A stretch of DNA of 64,000 nucleotides from contig JAKPAC010000040.1 in assembly GCA_029779645.1 (NCBI GenBank), positions 62,001 to 126,000 on the forward strand. Direction: 5' to 3'. The notes beneath the pieces are model-generated. The model did not search any database. It was not told where the DNA came from and saw only the letters and a list, made by a program, of their open reading frames with translations. The DNA comes from Actinomycetes bacterium (GTDB taxonomy: Bacteria > Actinomycetota > Actinomycetes > Actinomycetales > Microbacteriaceae). Below, piece by piece: positions 18,809 through 27,701 of this stretch. How positions within the stretch are numbered: position 1 is the first letter of the stretch; each line of letters starts with the position of its first letter. A program made the translations under genes and the position numbers.

Positions 18809-21800
18809 ATGTACATCCACAACGGCAGCATCGTCACCAGCGCCAGCGATCTGAGCGCGGCATCGCACTGCGAGTTCGCCGTGCTCCGCCGGCTCGACGC
18901 GCTGCTCGGACGCATCGACGCGGTGTCAGAGCCCGACGACCCGATGCTGGTGCGCGCGGCCGCGCTCGGCGACGCGCACGAGCGGCGCGTGCTGGACGCG
19001 CTGCTCGAGGCCCCCGGGCGCCGAGTGGTGCAGGTGCCCAAGCCAGATCTGCGCGACGACGACTCGCTGCGAGGCGCGGTGGAGCAGAGCATCGCCGCGC
19101 TCGCCTCGGGCGCCGACGTCGTGTTCCAGGCGACGTTCGCGACGGAGGAGTTCATCGGCTTCGCCGACTTCATCGTGCGCGAGAGCGACGGCCGGTACAA
19201 GGTGCAAGACACCAAGCTCGCGCGCACCGCCCGGGTCACCGCGCTCCTGCAGCTCGCGGCGTACGTCGCGCAGCTCGACCGGCTCGGCATCCCGCGCGCC
19301 GACACGGTGGAGCTGCTGCTCGGCGACGGCACGGTGAGCGTGCATCGCGTCGACGACATCATGCCGGTGTTCGTCCGGCAATGGGCGCGCCTGCGCGCGC
19401 TGGTCGCCGAGCGCGCGGCCGCGCGCGGGGCCGTGCCCTGGGGCGACCCCCGCTATCGGGCCTGCGGGCGGTGCGAGTGGTGCGCCCCCGAGGTGGAGCG
19501 CGAGCGCGACCTGCTGCTCGTCGCGGGGATGCGCCCCACCCAGCGGCGCCGCCTGATCGAGGCCGGCATCGCGACGATCGATGCGCTCGCCGAGGCGAGC
19601 TCCGGGCCGGACGCGATGCCGGTCGAGTCGTTCGAGGGGCTGCGCGCGCAGGCGGAGCTGCAGCTGCACGCCGAAGCTCCCGGGCACGTCGGGCCGCCGC
19701 CGTTTCGCGTGGCGCAGCCGGAAGCGCTCGCCGCCATCCCGCGGCCCGACGCGGGCGACCTCTTCTTCGACTTCGAGGGCGACCCGCTGTACACCGAGGG
19801 GGCCGGGCGCTGGTGGGGGCTCGACTACCTGTTCGGCTGGGTCGATGCCGAGGGGCGCTTCGATGCGCTCTGGGCCCACAGCTTCGCGCAGGAGCGGCAG
19901 GCGCTGATCGACTTCATCGGGTTCGTGCGGGAGCGCCGGTCGCGGCATCCCGAGATGCACATCTATCACTACGCCCCGTACGAGACCGCGCACCTGAGCG
20001 CGATGGCCGCTCGCTACGGGGTGTGCGAGGCCGAGGTCGATGGGCTGCTGCGAGCCGGCGCGTTCGTCGACCTCTACCCGATCGTGCGGCGCGCGGTGCG
20101 GGTGGGCTCGCGCTCGTACTCGATCAAGATGCTCGAGCCGCTGTACATGGGCGAGGATTCTCGTTCCGAGATGGCGGTGACGAAGGGCGATCAGTCGATC
20201 GAGGTGTATCTGAGCTGGCGCGAGGCCGTCGCACAGGGGCGCGACGGCGAGGCGGCCGAGATCCTGCAGGGCATCGCCGACTACAACGAGTACGACTGCG
20301 TCTCGACGCTGAAGCTGCGCGATTGGATGCTGGGGCTCGCGCGGGCACGCGGCATCGTGCCCGCGATGGTTCCGGAGGCGGAGCAGGAGACCTTCGAGGA
20401 GTCGCCCACGGCGCGCGGGCTGCGAGAGCGCGCGCGGGCGATCGAGGCCGGATGCTCGGGGCCGGGTGCGACGCCCGAGCCGGCGGCGCTCGCCGAGGCC
20501 GATGCGCTGCGCCTGGCGGCCGCCGCGCTCGACTACTACCCGCGCGAGCGCAAGAGCTACTGGGCCGAGCACTTCCTCCGCCTGGAGCAGCCGGTCGAGA
20601 CCTGGGCCGAGCGCGGCAACGTGCTGCTCGTCGACCGCGTGCGCAGCGCCGTGGCGCGCGACTGGGAGGCGACGGGGCGGCAGCGCAACGCGCGTCGCAC
20701 GCTGCGCCTGCACGGCGCGATGGCGCCGGGGTTCACCCTCAGCGCGGGCGACTCGGTGTTCGTGCTCTACGAGGCGCCCGCGCCGTTCGAGTCGCCCTAT
20801 GGCCCGCACCTGCGGGCCACGCGGGATGCCGTGATTCTCGAGGTGCTGGACGGCGACGCGTCGAGCGGCCTGCTGGTGGAGGAAAGCGCCGCGGGCGGTG
20901 CCTGGAGCGCGCTGCCCATGGCTGTCGCGCCGGGCTGGCCGATCCGCACGACGAATCAGGAGGCGGCCATCGCCGACTGGGCGTCGCGGCTGCTCGCCGA
21001 CGAGGCACTCGCGGCAGATCCGGCCACCGACGTGCTCCTGCGGCGCCCCTCGCGGGTGCACCGGGCAGGCGGCAGCGGTGACAGCGGCAGCGGGGGGCCC
21101 GACGACGCGCACGGCGGCTCCGGCGACACGGTCGGCGCCGTCGTCGAGGCGCTCGCTCGGCTGGGCCGCGGCTTCGTCGCGGTGCAGGGGCCGCCCGGCA
21201 CCGGCAAGACACGCGTGGGCTCGAGGGTGATCGCCCGGCTCGTGCGCGAGCACGGCTGGCGAATCGGCGTGGTCGCGCAGTCGCACCGCGTCGTCGAACA
21301 CGTGCTCGACGGCGTGGTGGCCGCGGGGCTCGACGGATCGCTCGTCGCGAAGGCGCTCGGCGGCTCCAGCCCGGAGGCGCACCGCTTCACCGCGCTGCCG
21401 AACAAGGCCGCGGCCGCGGGCTTCGCGAGCGCGCATGCCGCGACCGGCTTCGTGCTCGGCGGCACCGCCTGGGACTTCTCGAACCCGCGGACGGTGCCCC
21501 GCGAGAGCCTCGATCTGCTCGTCATCGACGAGGCCGGTCAGTTCTCGCTTGCGAACACGATCGCCGTGTCGCTCGTGGCGCCCCGGCTGCTGCTGCTCGG
21601 CGACCCGCAACAGCTTCCGCAGGTGAGCCAGGGGACGCATCCGGAGCCCGTCGACACCTCGGCGCTGGGCTGGGTGATCGGCGAGCACGCGGTGCTGCCC
21701 GAGGCGCTCGGCTTCTTCCTGGGCGAGAGCTGGCGGATGCATCCAGCCGTGGCCGCGCCGGTGTCGCGGCTCTCGTACGAGGGCCGCCTCGCCTCGCACC

Positions 21801-22345
21801 CCTCCGCGAGCGTGCGCCACCTCGAGGGCGTCGCGCCCGGGCTGCACGCGGTGCCCGTCGCGCACGCCGGCAACGCCATCGCATCGACCGAGGAGGCCGC
21901 CGAGGTCGTGCGCATCGTGCGCGACGTGCTGGGCCTGCCCTGGACCGAGGTGCGGGCGGGCCTCGACGGCGTCGGCATCGCGCAGCCGCCGCGACCCCTC
22001 GAGCAGCGCGACATCATCGTGGTCACCCCCTACAACGCGCAGCTGCAGTGCGTGCGCGCGGCCCTCGATGCCGAGGGATTCGGCGGCGTGCCGGTCGGCA
22101 CGGTCGACAAATTCCAGGGGCAGGAGGCCGCGGTCGCGATCACGAGTCTGGCGGCATCATCGGGTGCGGATGTGCCGCGCGGCATCGAGTTTCTGCTGAT
22201 GCCCAATCGGCTGAATGTCGCGATCTCGCGCGCGAAGTACGCCGCCTACCTGCTGTATTCGCCAGCGCTCCTCGACGACCTGCCGCGCAGCCCGCAGGGG
22301 CTTGCGCAGCTGAGCGGATTCGCCCGCCTCGTCGAGGGCGGCTGA
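18809..22345 (+). CDS. RecB-like Fe-S nuclease fused to SF1 helicase (TM0106 type)
   Basis: 1178 residues in three blocks. (1) RecB/Cas4-like nuclease, about 1-230: GFADF (D120) and QDTK (D134, K136) supply the PD-(D/E)XK core, and Cys21 with C219, C222 and C225 resembles the Fe-S staple of Cas4/AddB. (2) RNase H/DEDD-like block, about 310-520: LFFDFEGDP, then YNEYDCVSTLKLRDWM. (3) SF1 helicase, about 780-1178: Walker A GPPGTGKTR, LLVIDEAGQF, GDPQQLPQ, VDKFQGQEA and NVAISRAK. This combination suggests a DNA end-processing or recombination machine. It sits beside sbcCD but has its own upstream region. Start at ATG 18809 with GGGGGAG upstream. The exact role is unknown. Confidence 0.8.
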   Translation: MYIHNGSIVTSASDLSAASHCEFAVLRRLDALLGRIDAVSEPDDPMLVRAAALGDAHERRVLDALLEAPGRRVVQVPKPDLRDDDSLRGAVEQSIAALASGADVVFQATFATEEFIGFADFIVRESDGRYKVQDTKLARTARVTALLQLAAYVAQLDRLGIPRADTVELLLGDGTVSVHRVDDIMPVFVRQWARLRALVAERAAARGAVPWGDPRYRACGRCEWCAPEVERERDLLLVAGMRPTQRRRLIEAGIATIDALAEASSGPDAMPVESFEGLRAQAELQLHAEAPGHVGPPPFRVAQPEALAAIPRPDAGDLFFDFEGDPLYTEGAGRWWGLDYLFGWVDAEGRFDALWAHSFAQERQALIDFIGFVRERRSRHPEMHIYHYAPYETAHLSAMAARYGVCEAEVDGLLRAGAFVDLYPIVRRAVRVGSRSYSIKMLEPLYMGEDSRSEMAVTKGDQSIEVYLSWREAVAQGRDGEAAEILQGIADYNEYDCVSTLKLRDWMLGLARARGIVPAMVPEAEQETFEESPTARGLRERARAIEAGCSGPGATPEPAALAEADALRLAAAALDYYPRERKSYWAEHFLRLEQPVETWAERGNVLLVDRVRSAVARDWEATGRQRNARRTLRLHGAMAPGFTLSAGDSVFVLYEAPAPFESPYGPHLRATRDAVILEVLDGDASSGLLVEESAAGGAWSALPMAVAPGWPIRTTNQEAAIADWASRLLADEALAADPATDVLLRRPSRVHRAGGSGDSGSGGPDDAHGGSGDTVGAVVEALARLGRGFVAVQGPPGTGKTRVGSRVIARLVREHGWRIGVVAQSHRVVEHVLDGVVAAGLDGSLVAKALGGSSPEAHRFTALPNKAAAAGFASAHAATGFVLGGTAWDFSNPRTVPRESLDLLVIDEAGQFSLANTIAVSLVAPRLLLLGDPQQLPQVSQGTHPEPVDTSALGWVIGEHAVLPEALGFFLGESWRMHPAVAAPVSRLSYEGRLASHPSASVRHLEGVAPGLHAVPVAHAGNAIASTEEAAEVVRIVRDVLGLPWTEVRAGLDGVGIAQPPRPLEQRDIIVVTPYNAQLQCVRAALDAEGFGGVPVGTVDKFQGQEAAVAITSLAASSGADVPRGIEFLLMPNRLNVAISRAKYAAYLLYSPALLDDLPRSPQGLAQLSGFARLVEGG

Positions 22346-22530
22346 CGGCGGGCCCGGGCACTCGCGGCGCGCCGGCGCGGACCGGACCGCGGCCCCGTGC
22401 CGTCGCAGCGATGTGCCGCTGGAGTACCGCCGCGCCACAGCAGCAGAGCGCGAACGCAGCGGAGCGCGAAGAGCGCACAGTGCTGCAGAACGCCGCGCTG
22501 GCGAACGCAGCGCTGCGGCAGCACCGCGCG

Positions 22531-23163
22531 CTACGCCGTGCCGTACAGGCGGTCGCCCGCGTCGCCGAGGCCGGGCACGATGTATCCGTGCTCGTTCAGT
22601 CGCTCGTCGACGGCGCCGAGCACCAGGGTGACGTCGCGGTCGCCCACGAGCTTCTTCAGCGCCTCGAGCCCCTCGGGCGCGGCGAGGATGCAGATCGCGG
22701 TCACGTCGACGGCACCGCGGTCGAACAGGTAGTCGATGGCGGCACCGAGCGAGCCTCCGGTCGCGAGCATCGGGTCGAGCACGAAGCACTGGCGATCGCT
22801 CAGGTCGTCAGGGAGCCGCTCGGCGTAGGTCGAGGGCTCCAGCGTCTCCTCGTTGCGCACGATGCCGAGAAAGCCGACCTCTGCGGTCGGCAGCAGCTTC
22901 ACCATGCCCTCGAGCATGCCGAGGCCGGCACGCAGGATCGGCACCACGATCGGGCGCGGCTCGCTGATCCGCACGCCCATGGTCGTCGTCACGGGCGTCT
23001 GAATCTCGATCGGCTCGATGCGCACACCGCGGGTCGCCTCGTAGGCGAGCAGGGTGACGAGCTCCTCCGTCAGCTGCCGGAACACCGGCGAGGTGGTGCG
23101 CTGGTCGCGCAGCACCGTGAGCTTGTGGGTGATGAGTGGATGATCGGCAACGTGCACGCGCAT
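22531..23163 (-). CDS. upp: Uracil phosphoribosyltransferase
   Basis: 210 residues, standard length. It makes UMP from uracil and PRPP. Signature motifs: LTHKL-type start ([13 protein letters not shown]), [26 protein letters not shown] (PRPP loop) and [12 protein letters not shown], with the C-terminal [12 protein letters not shown]. Confidence 0.95.
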   Translation of the reverse strand: MRVHVADHPLITHKLTVLRDQRTTSPVFRQLTEELVTLLAYEATRGVRIEPIEIQTPVTTTMGVRISEPRPIVVPILRAGLGMLEGMVKLLPTAEVGFLGIVRNEETLEPSTYAERLPDDLSDRQCFVLDPMLATGGSLGAAIDYLFDRGAVDVTAICILAAPEGLEALKKLVGDRDVTLVLGAVDERLNEHGYIVPGLGDAGDRLYGTA

Positions 23164-23169
23164 GGGGCA

Positions 23170-23175
23170 AGGTTA
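23170..23175 (-). promoter_or_regulatory. -10 hexamer of upp, leaderless
   Basis: On the minus strand TAACCT, 6 nt, then the upp ATG. Confidence 0.6.
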
Positions 23176-23308
23176 CTGCGTCGCCGTGCCCGACGACGAC
23201 CGCGGATGCGACGGACCGGGCGCTCGCCCGCCGCTGCCGGGGCCGTGGCTGCCGGCGTCGTGGCCAGCGCGGACTGCGCGCGCGGCCGCGATGCGGTGTA
23301 CTAGGAGC

Positions 23309-23776
23309 GTGCTGCACATCCCCGCCATCTTCGACGAATGGATGTCGCGCGCGCTGGCGCTCGCGACGCTGGCCGCGCACGAGGGCGACGTGCCCGTCGG
23401 GGCGGTGGTGGTGGATGCCGCCGGCCGCGTCATCGGCGAGGGCCGCAACCTCCGCGAGCGCACGCACGACCCCACCGCGCACGCCGAGGTCGTCGCGCTT
23501 CGGGCGGCGGCAGCGGCCCGCGGCGACTGGAATCTCGAGGGCTGCACCCTCGTCGTGACCCTCGAGCCCTGCGTGATGTGCGCGGGAGCGATCCTGCAGT
23601 CGCGCGTCTCGCGCGTCGTGTTCGGGGCGTGGGACGAGAAGGCCGGCGCCGCGGGCTCGGTGCATGACCTGCTCCGCGACCGCCGCCTGCCCTACCGCGC
23701 CGAGGTGATCGGCGGGGTGCGGGAGGACGACACCCGGGTCCTGCTGCAGGAGTTCTTCGAGGCAAGGCGACCGTAG
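23309..23776 (+). CDS. tadA: tRNA adenosine(34) deaminase
   Basis: 155 residues from GTG 23309. Zinc deaminase motifs: HAEV (in PTAHAEVVAL) and EPCVMCAGA. VPVGAVVV and FGAWDEKAGAAGSV are TadA hallmarks. It converts A34 to inosine in tRNA-Arg(ACG). The start is uncertain: GTG 23309 has TGTACT 6 nt before it (leaderless pattern), and an ATG at 23291 would add six residues. Confidence 0.85.
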   Translation: MLHIPAIFDEWMSRALALATLAAHEGDVPVGAVVVDAAGRVIGEGRNLRERTHDPTAHAEVVALRAAAAARGDWNLEGCTLVVTLEPCVMCAGAILQSRVSRVVFGAWDEKAGAAGSVHDLLRDRRLPYRAEVIGGVREDDTRVLLQEFFEARRP

Positions 23777-23816
23777 AACCGCCTTGCGACCGCGCGAGCA
23801 CGCGCGCGATCGGGGG

Positions 23817-24740
23817 TCACGGCAGCTTCGGCGGCACTTCCCGGCCGAGGTACTCGATGTGCTCGAGATCGCGCAGGTTGAGCACCTGGAAGTACACGCG
23901 CTGCGCCCCCAGCTCTGCGAGCCGCGCCACCTTCTCGGCGATCCGCTCGGCGTCGCCCCAGATGTTCGCCTCGCTGCGCGTCTGCTCGGGCGAGCGGTTC
24001 GCCTCCGCGCCCCGGCGGAGCACCTCGGCCTCGTTCCCGCCCGCGAACGTGGTGAGCGCCACCGAGTATCGCAGCGACTCGGGATCGCGGCCGATGCGCT
24101 CGGCCGCGGCCTTGACCCCGGCGATCTTCTCGGCGAGCACCGCTTCGCGCTGGAAGCCGATGTTGAACTCATCCGCGTAGCGCGCCGCGATCGCCGGCGT
24201 GCGCGTGGGGCCGCCGCCGCCGACGATCACCGGCACCTTCGCCTGGATCGGCTTGGGCATCGCGGGCGAGTCGACCAGCGAGTAGTGCGCGCCGTCGAAC
24301 GAGTAGCGCTCGCCGATGGGCGTCGCCCACGAGCGGGTGATGACCTCGAGCTGCTCCTCGAGCAGACCGAATCGCTTCTCGGGGAAGGGGATGCCGTAGG
24401 CCGAGTGCTCGGCGGCATACCAGCCGGTGCCGAGGCCGAGCTCGACGCGCCCGCCCGACATCTCGTCGACCTGCGCGACCTGGATGGCGAGCACTCCGGG
24501 GTGGCGAAACGTGACAGAGGAGACGAGCGTGCCCAGGCGCACGCGCTCGGTCTCGCGCGCGAGACCGGCGAGACTCGTCCACGCGTCGCTCGGGCCGGGG
24601 AGGCCGTCGCCGCCCATGGCCAGGTAGTGGTCGGAGCGGAAGAATCCCGTGAAGCCGAGGCGCTCGGTGGCCTGGGCGCAGCGGAGCAGCTCATCGTAGG
24701 TGGCACCCTGCTGGGGCTCGGTGAAGATGCAGTATTCCAT
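23817..24740 (-). CDS. LLM class F420-dependent oxidoreductase
   Basis: 307 residues with the luciferase-like TIM-barrel pattern: FRSDHYLAMGG, RVRLGTLVSSVTFRHPGVLA, LGLGTGWYAAEHSAYGIPFP and VPVIVGGGGPTRTPAIAARYADEFN. In actinobacteria these use coenzyme F420 to reduce or oxidise diverse substrates; the substrate here is unknown. The minus-strand CAGGAT 6 nt before the ATG resembles the leaderless promoter pattern of neighbouring genes. Confidence 0.85.
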   Translation of the reverse strand: MEYCIFTEPQQGATYDELLRCAQATERLGFTGFFRSDHYLAMGGDGLPGPSDAWTSLAGLARETERVRLGTLVSSVTFRHPGVLAIQVAQVDEMSGGRVELGLGTGWYAAEHSAYGIPFPEKRFGLLEEQLEVITRSWATPIGERYSFDGAHYSLVDSPAMPKPIQAKVPVIVGGGGPTRTPAIAARYADEFNIGFQREAVLAEKIAGVKAAAERIGRDPESLRYSVALTTFAGGNEAEVLRRGAEANRSPEQTRSEANIWGDAERIAEKVARLAELGAQRVYFQVLNLRDLEHIEYLGREVPPKLP

Positions 24741-24792
24741 GGCACCATCCTGGCCGCCGGGGCGGCGTGCGCGGGCCAGGGCGCGCGAGCGC

Positions 24793-25347
24793 TCAGGGAT
24801 ACGGGGTCGGGCCGGCATCCGGCAGCGGCGCCGAACCCGGCGGCGGCCCCTTCGGCGGCTGCGGCATCGCGACGACGTCGATCTCCGAGCGGAAGACGTA
24901 CAGGTCTTCATCGCCCGGATACCCGCGTGGCATGCGGCCCGGGGCCGAGGCATCCACATCGAACATGTTCACGCGCGCGCGGATCAGCCCGTGGTCGGCG
25001 CCGACGCCTCGGGTGTTGAAGTACGCGTAGCGGCTCGCGCGGCCGGGGATGTCGATGCGGCCGAACGCTGTGATGCCGTCGACCGTGAGCGGCGAGGAGG
25101 TGCGCACGATCGGCGCGTCGACGAGGTTGGCAGCCTCGTCTGGGTTCAGCACCAGCGAGACCGTGAACGGATACTCCAGCAGGTCGACGCGGGGCATCTC
25201 GGCGACGACCGGCGGTGGGGCCTCCTCCGTGTTCCAGACAGCGCGGCCCCCGCTCGATCTGCGCGCCCGCACGAACCAGACCAGCCACACGATGAGGATG
25301 GCGAGGGTGATCAGGATGCCGGCGAGCAGCAGCGGAGAGGTCGACAT
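24793..25347 (-). CDS. Hypothetical single-pass membrane protein
   Basis: 184 residues. There is one N-terminal membrane anchor (LLLAGILITLAILIVWLVWF), then a soluble region with beta-rich segments (FTVSLVLNPDEAANLVDAP, GLIRARVNMFDVD) and a proline-rich end. I recognise no domain. It starts 4 bp after the stop of the cation diffusion facilitator gene, so the two are probably one operon; a link to metal transport is only inferred from that. A CAGACT hexamer 6 nt before the ATG may give separate transcription. Confidence 0.6.
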   Translation of the reverse strand: MSTSPLLLAGILITLAILIVWLVWFVRARRSSGGRAVWNTEEAPPPVVAEMPRVDLLEYPFTVSLVLNPDEAANLVDAPIVRTSSPLTVDGITAFGRIDIPGRASRYAYFNTRGVGADHGLIRARVNMFDVDASAPGRMPRGYPGDEDLYVFRSEIDVVAMPQPPKGPPPGSAPLPDAGPTPYP

Positions 25348-25351
25348 GGGC

Positions 25352-26320
25352 CTAGTCTGCCGACTTGAGCACGATCGTGTCGGTTGCCGGCCGCGCGCCC
25401 TCGAGCTCGGGGCGGTAGATGTCGGGCTCGAGGTAGAGCACCTTGGCGATCGGCACGGCCGCCCGCACGCGCGCCTCGATCACGTCGATGTCGACGGCCA
25501 CCTCGCGCAGGAGCCGGTCTGAGACGAATCCGAGCTTGGCGGCGACGAGCAGCTCGTCGGGGCCGAGGTAGAGGGTCTTGATGTGGATGATCCTCTCGAC
25601 CTCGGGGCCCGACTCGATCGCGGCGACGATCGCGTCGTGATCGGCCTCGTTCGCGCCCTCCCCGACAAGCAGGCTCTTGGTCTCGATGCCCAGCACGACC
25701 GCGATCGCGACCAGGAGCACGCCGATCATGAGGGTGCCGATGGCGTCGAACACGGGGTTGCCGGTGATGACGGTCATGCCGACGCCGAACAGGGCGAAGC
25801 ACAGGCCGAGCAGCGCGCCGACGTCTTCGAGCAGCACGACCGGCAGCTCGGGGGCCTTGGAGTGCCGCACGAACGACACCCACGACTGGCTGGGGAGGCG
25901 CACGTGGTTGCTCTCGCGCACCGCGGTGCGCAGCGAGAACGACTCGAGCACGATCGCGATCACGAGCACGCCCACCGGGATCCACCATGCGGTCAGCATG
26001 TGCGGGTCGGTGAGCTTGTTCACGCCCTCATAGATCGAGAACACGCCGCCGATCGAGAACAGGATGATCGACACGACGAACGCGTACACGTAGCGCTCGC
26101 GGCCGTAGCCGAAGGGATGCTCCCGGTCGGCCGCGCGCCGAGCCCGGCGTCCGCCGAGCAGGAGCAGCAGCTGGTTGCCCGAGTCGGCGACCGAGTGCAC
26201 GGCCTCGGCGAGCATCGAGGCGGATCCGGAGATCGCCCACGCCGCGAACTTTGCGATCGCGATCCCCATGTTCGCGAGGAACGCGGCGATAATCGCCCTG
26301 CTGCCACCGGATGCGCTCAT
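25352..26320 (-). CDS. Cation diffusion facilitator family transporter
   Basis: 322 residues. Six membrane segments are expected; TM2 carries AEAVHSVADSGNQ (the HxxxD metal site), followed by REHPFGYGRERYVYAF, a CDF hallmark. TM5 has LLEDVGALLG in place of the usual second HxxxD, as in the SLC30A9/ZnT9-like group. The C-terminal cytoplasmic domain (VERIIHIKTLYLGPDELLVAAKLGF) is the ferredoxin-like CDF module. It exports a divalent metal, probably Zn, Mn or Co/Fe; which one cannot be told. Confidence 0.85.
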   Translation of the reverse strand: MSASGGSRAIIAAFLANMGIAIAKFAAWAISGSASMLAEAVHSVADSGNQLLLLLGGRRARRAADREHPFGYGRERYVYAFVVSIILFSIGGVFSIYEGVNKLTDPHMLTAWWIPVGVLVIAIVLESFSLRTAVRESNHVRLPSQSWVSFVRHSKAPELPVVLLEDVGALLGLCFALFGVGMTVITGNPVFDAIGTLMIGVLLVAIAVVLGIETKSLLVGEGANEADHDAIVAAIESGPEVERIIHIKTLYLGPDELLVAAKLGFVSDRLLREVAVDIDVIEARVRAAVPIAKVLYLEPDIYRPELEGARPATDTIVLKSAD

Positions 26321-26326
26321 GCGTCG

Positions 26327-26332
26327 ATCCTA
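26327..26332 (-). promoter_or_regulatory. -10 hexamer of the CDF transporter gene, leaderless
   Basis: Minus-strand TAGGAT, 6 nt, then the ATG. Confidence 0.6.
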
Positions 26333-26458
26333 TTTGCGCCGCGCCGACGGCGGGACGCCTGTGACGCGGCGTGCCGTGGCTGCCGCCCGCGTGCGCGGTG
26401 CCGCCTGTCGCTCGCGCATCGGCGGTGAGGGCGAGGGCGGGGCGCGCTCCGGGCAAAG

Positions 26459-27583
26459 CTAGTCGGACGAGGGGATGATGAACGCCTCGGTCGGCGGGTG
26501 CGGGTCGATTCGGGGCGTGGATGCCGCCGGCGTGCGCCGGATCACATCGGCCAGGGCCGCGGCGAACTGCGCCGGACGCTCGAGGTGCGCGGCGTGGCCC
26601 ACGCCGTCGAACGTCACCTCGGTGACCGAGCCGCCGTGGGCCGCGTACTCGCTGAGCACGTCGCGGGTCTGCGTCACCATCAGCTGGGCGGGGGCATCGC
26701 GCTCGCCGGGCCAGCCCGGGAACATGCCCTGCTGGCCGAGGAAGTTCACGTCGAAGTACGAGGCATCCGAAACGATCGCATCGGCGGTGCCGTGCACCCA
26801 GAGAATGGGCGGCAGAATCGGCAGCTCGACGATGCCCGACACGTTGTGGTACCTCGGCGCCATCGCGTTGAGCACCCCCGCATCGCCGGGGGCGAAGCCC
26901 GGCCAGTTGGGGCTGTCGACGGTGTTGCCCGGGTAGCTGCCCTCGGCGGTGGCGGTGCGCAGCATCGCCTCGACCAGCTCGTCCTCGCGACTGGTCACAT
27001 AGCTCGGGCTCACGAAGGCGCCGCGGAACACGGTGCGCGGCGAGCTCTGGTTCTCGTCGCTCAGATCGCCCGCGGCCAGTCGCGCCACGAGCTCGGGGTT
27101 TGCGGTGCCGGCGCCGGTGCCCGCGTCGTCGCGGGTCAGGCGGGTGCCGTCACGGCGGGTGCCGCCGAACCCGTACGGCGAGATCGGCGAGACGAGCGTC
27201 AGGCTCAGCGCGCCGTAGTCGATCGCGTGCTGCATGATCACGCCCGCGCCCATCGCCCAGCCGACGAGGTGCGCGCTCGTGATGCCGAGCGCGCTGAGCA
27301 GCGCACGCAGGTCGTCGCTGAAGTCGGCGAGCCCGCGGGTCGCGTCGACGGGGAGCACATCGCTCTCGCCGAACCCGCGCAGGTCGACCGCGATGGCGCG
27401 CGCGCCGCGCGGCAGGTCGAGCATGGCCTCCTGCCAGAACACCGAAGACGAAAGGCTGCCGTGCACGAACACGACCGCCGGCGCGTCGGCGGCGAGCGCC
27501 CGGTCGGCGTCGCGCTCCAAGATCCCGACGGTGAGCCGCTCGGTCTTGACAGCTCGCGCGCTGATGCCTGCAAAGAGTGTCAT
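26459..27583 (-). CDS. Alpha/beta-hydrolase-fold protein with nucleophile Ser replaced by Ala
   Basis: 374 residues. The fold is clear: FVHGSLSSSVFW (oxyanion loop), VDLRGFGESD, the elbow HLVGWAMGAGV, an acid in PPILWVHGTADAIV and a late His in FDGVGHAAHLERP. The elbow normally reads GxSxG, but the codon at 27254-27256 gives Ala110. The acid and histidine are kept, so hydrolysis by the usual mechanism should fail unless another group substitutes. The region after ~130 is longer than in simple lipases (lid insertion, ~60 residues). The start is supported by AAGGACGG. Confidence 0.75.
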   Translation of the reverse strand: MTLFAGISARAVKTERLTVGILERDADRALAADAPAVVFVHGSLSSSVFWQEAMLDLPRGARAIAVDLRGFGESDVLPVDATRGLADFSDDLRALLSALGITSAHLVGWAMGAGVIMQHAIDYGALSLTLVSPISPYGFGGTRRDGTRLTRDDAGTGAGTANPELVARLAAGDLSDENQSSPRTVFRGAFVSPSYVTSREDELVEAMLRTATAEGSYPGNTVDSPNWPGFAPGDAGVLNAMAPRYHNVSGIVELPILPPILWVHGTADAIVSDASYFDVNFLGQQGMFPGWPGERDAPAQLMVTQTRDVLSEYAAHGGSVTEVTFDGVGHAAHLERPAQFAAALADVIRRTPAASTPRIDPHPPTEAFIIPSSD

Positions 27584-27689
27584 TGCCGTCCTTCGGTGAA
27601 GCAGAATGCTGTCTTGATCCCGATCATAGCCGCGCGATCTGCGCGCTGCCCTCGGGTTTCAGCCCGCGCTCCGGCGCCGCGCGCTCTCG

Positions 27690-27695
27690 TAGGAT
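27690..27695 (+). promoter_or_regulatory. -10 hexamer of proC, leaderless
   Basis: TAGGAT, then 6 nt, then the proC ATG. Confidence 0.6.
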
Positions 27696-27701
27696 TGCGG
27701 C

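Noticed and set aside
18926..21865. A long open frame on the minus strand, antisense to the nuclease/helicase gene.
   Set aside because: The codon composition is the mirror of the real gene, with Arg/His-rich product and no domain; typical of high-GC antisense.
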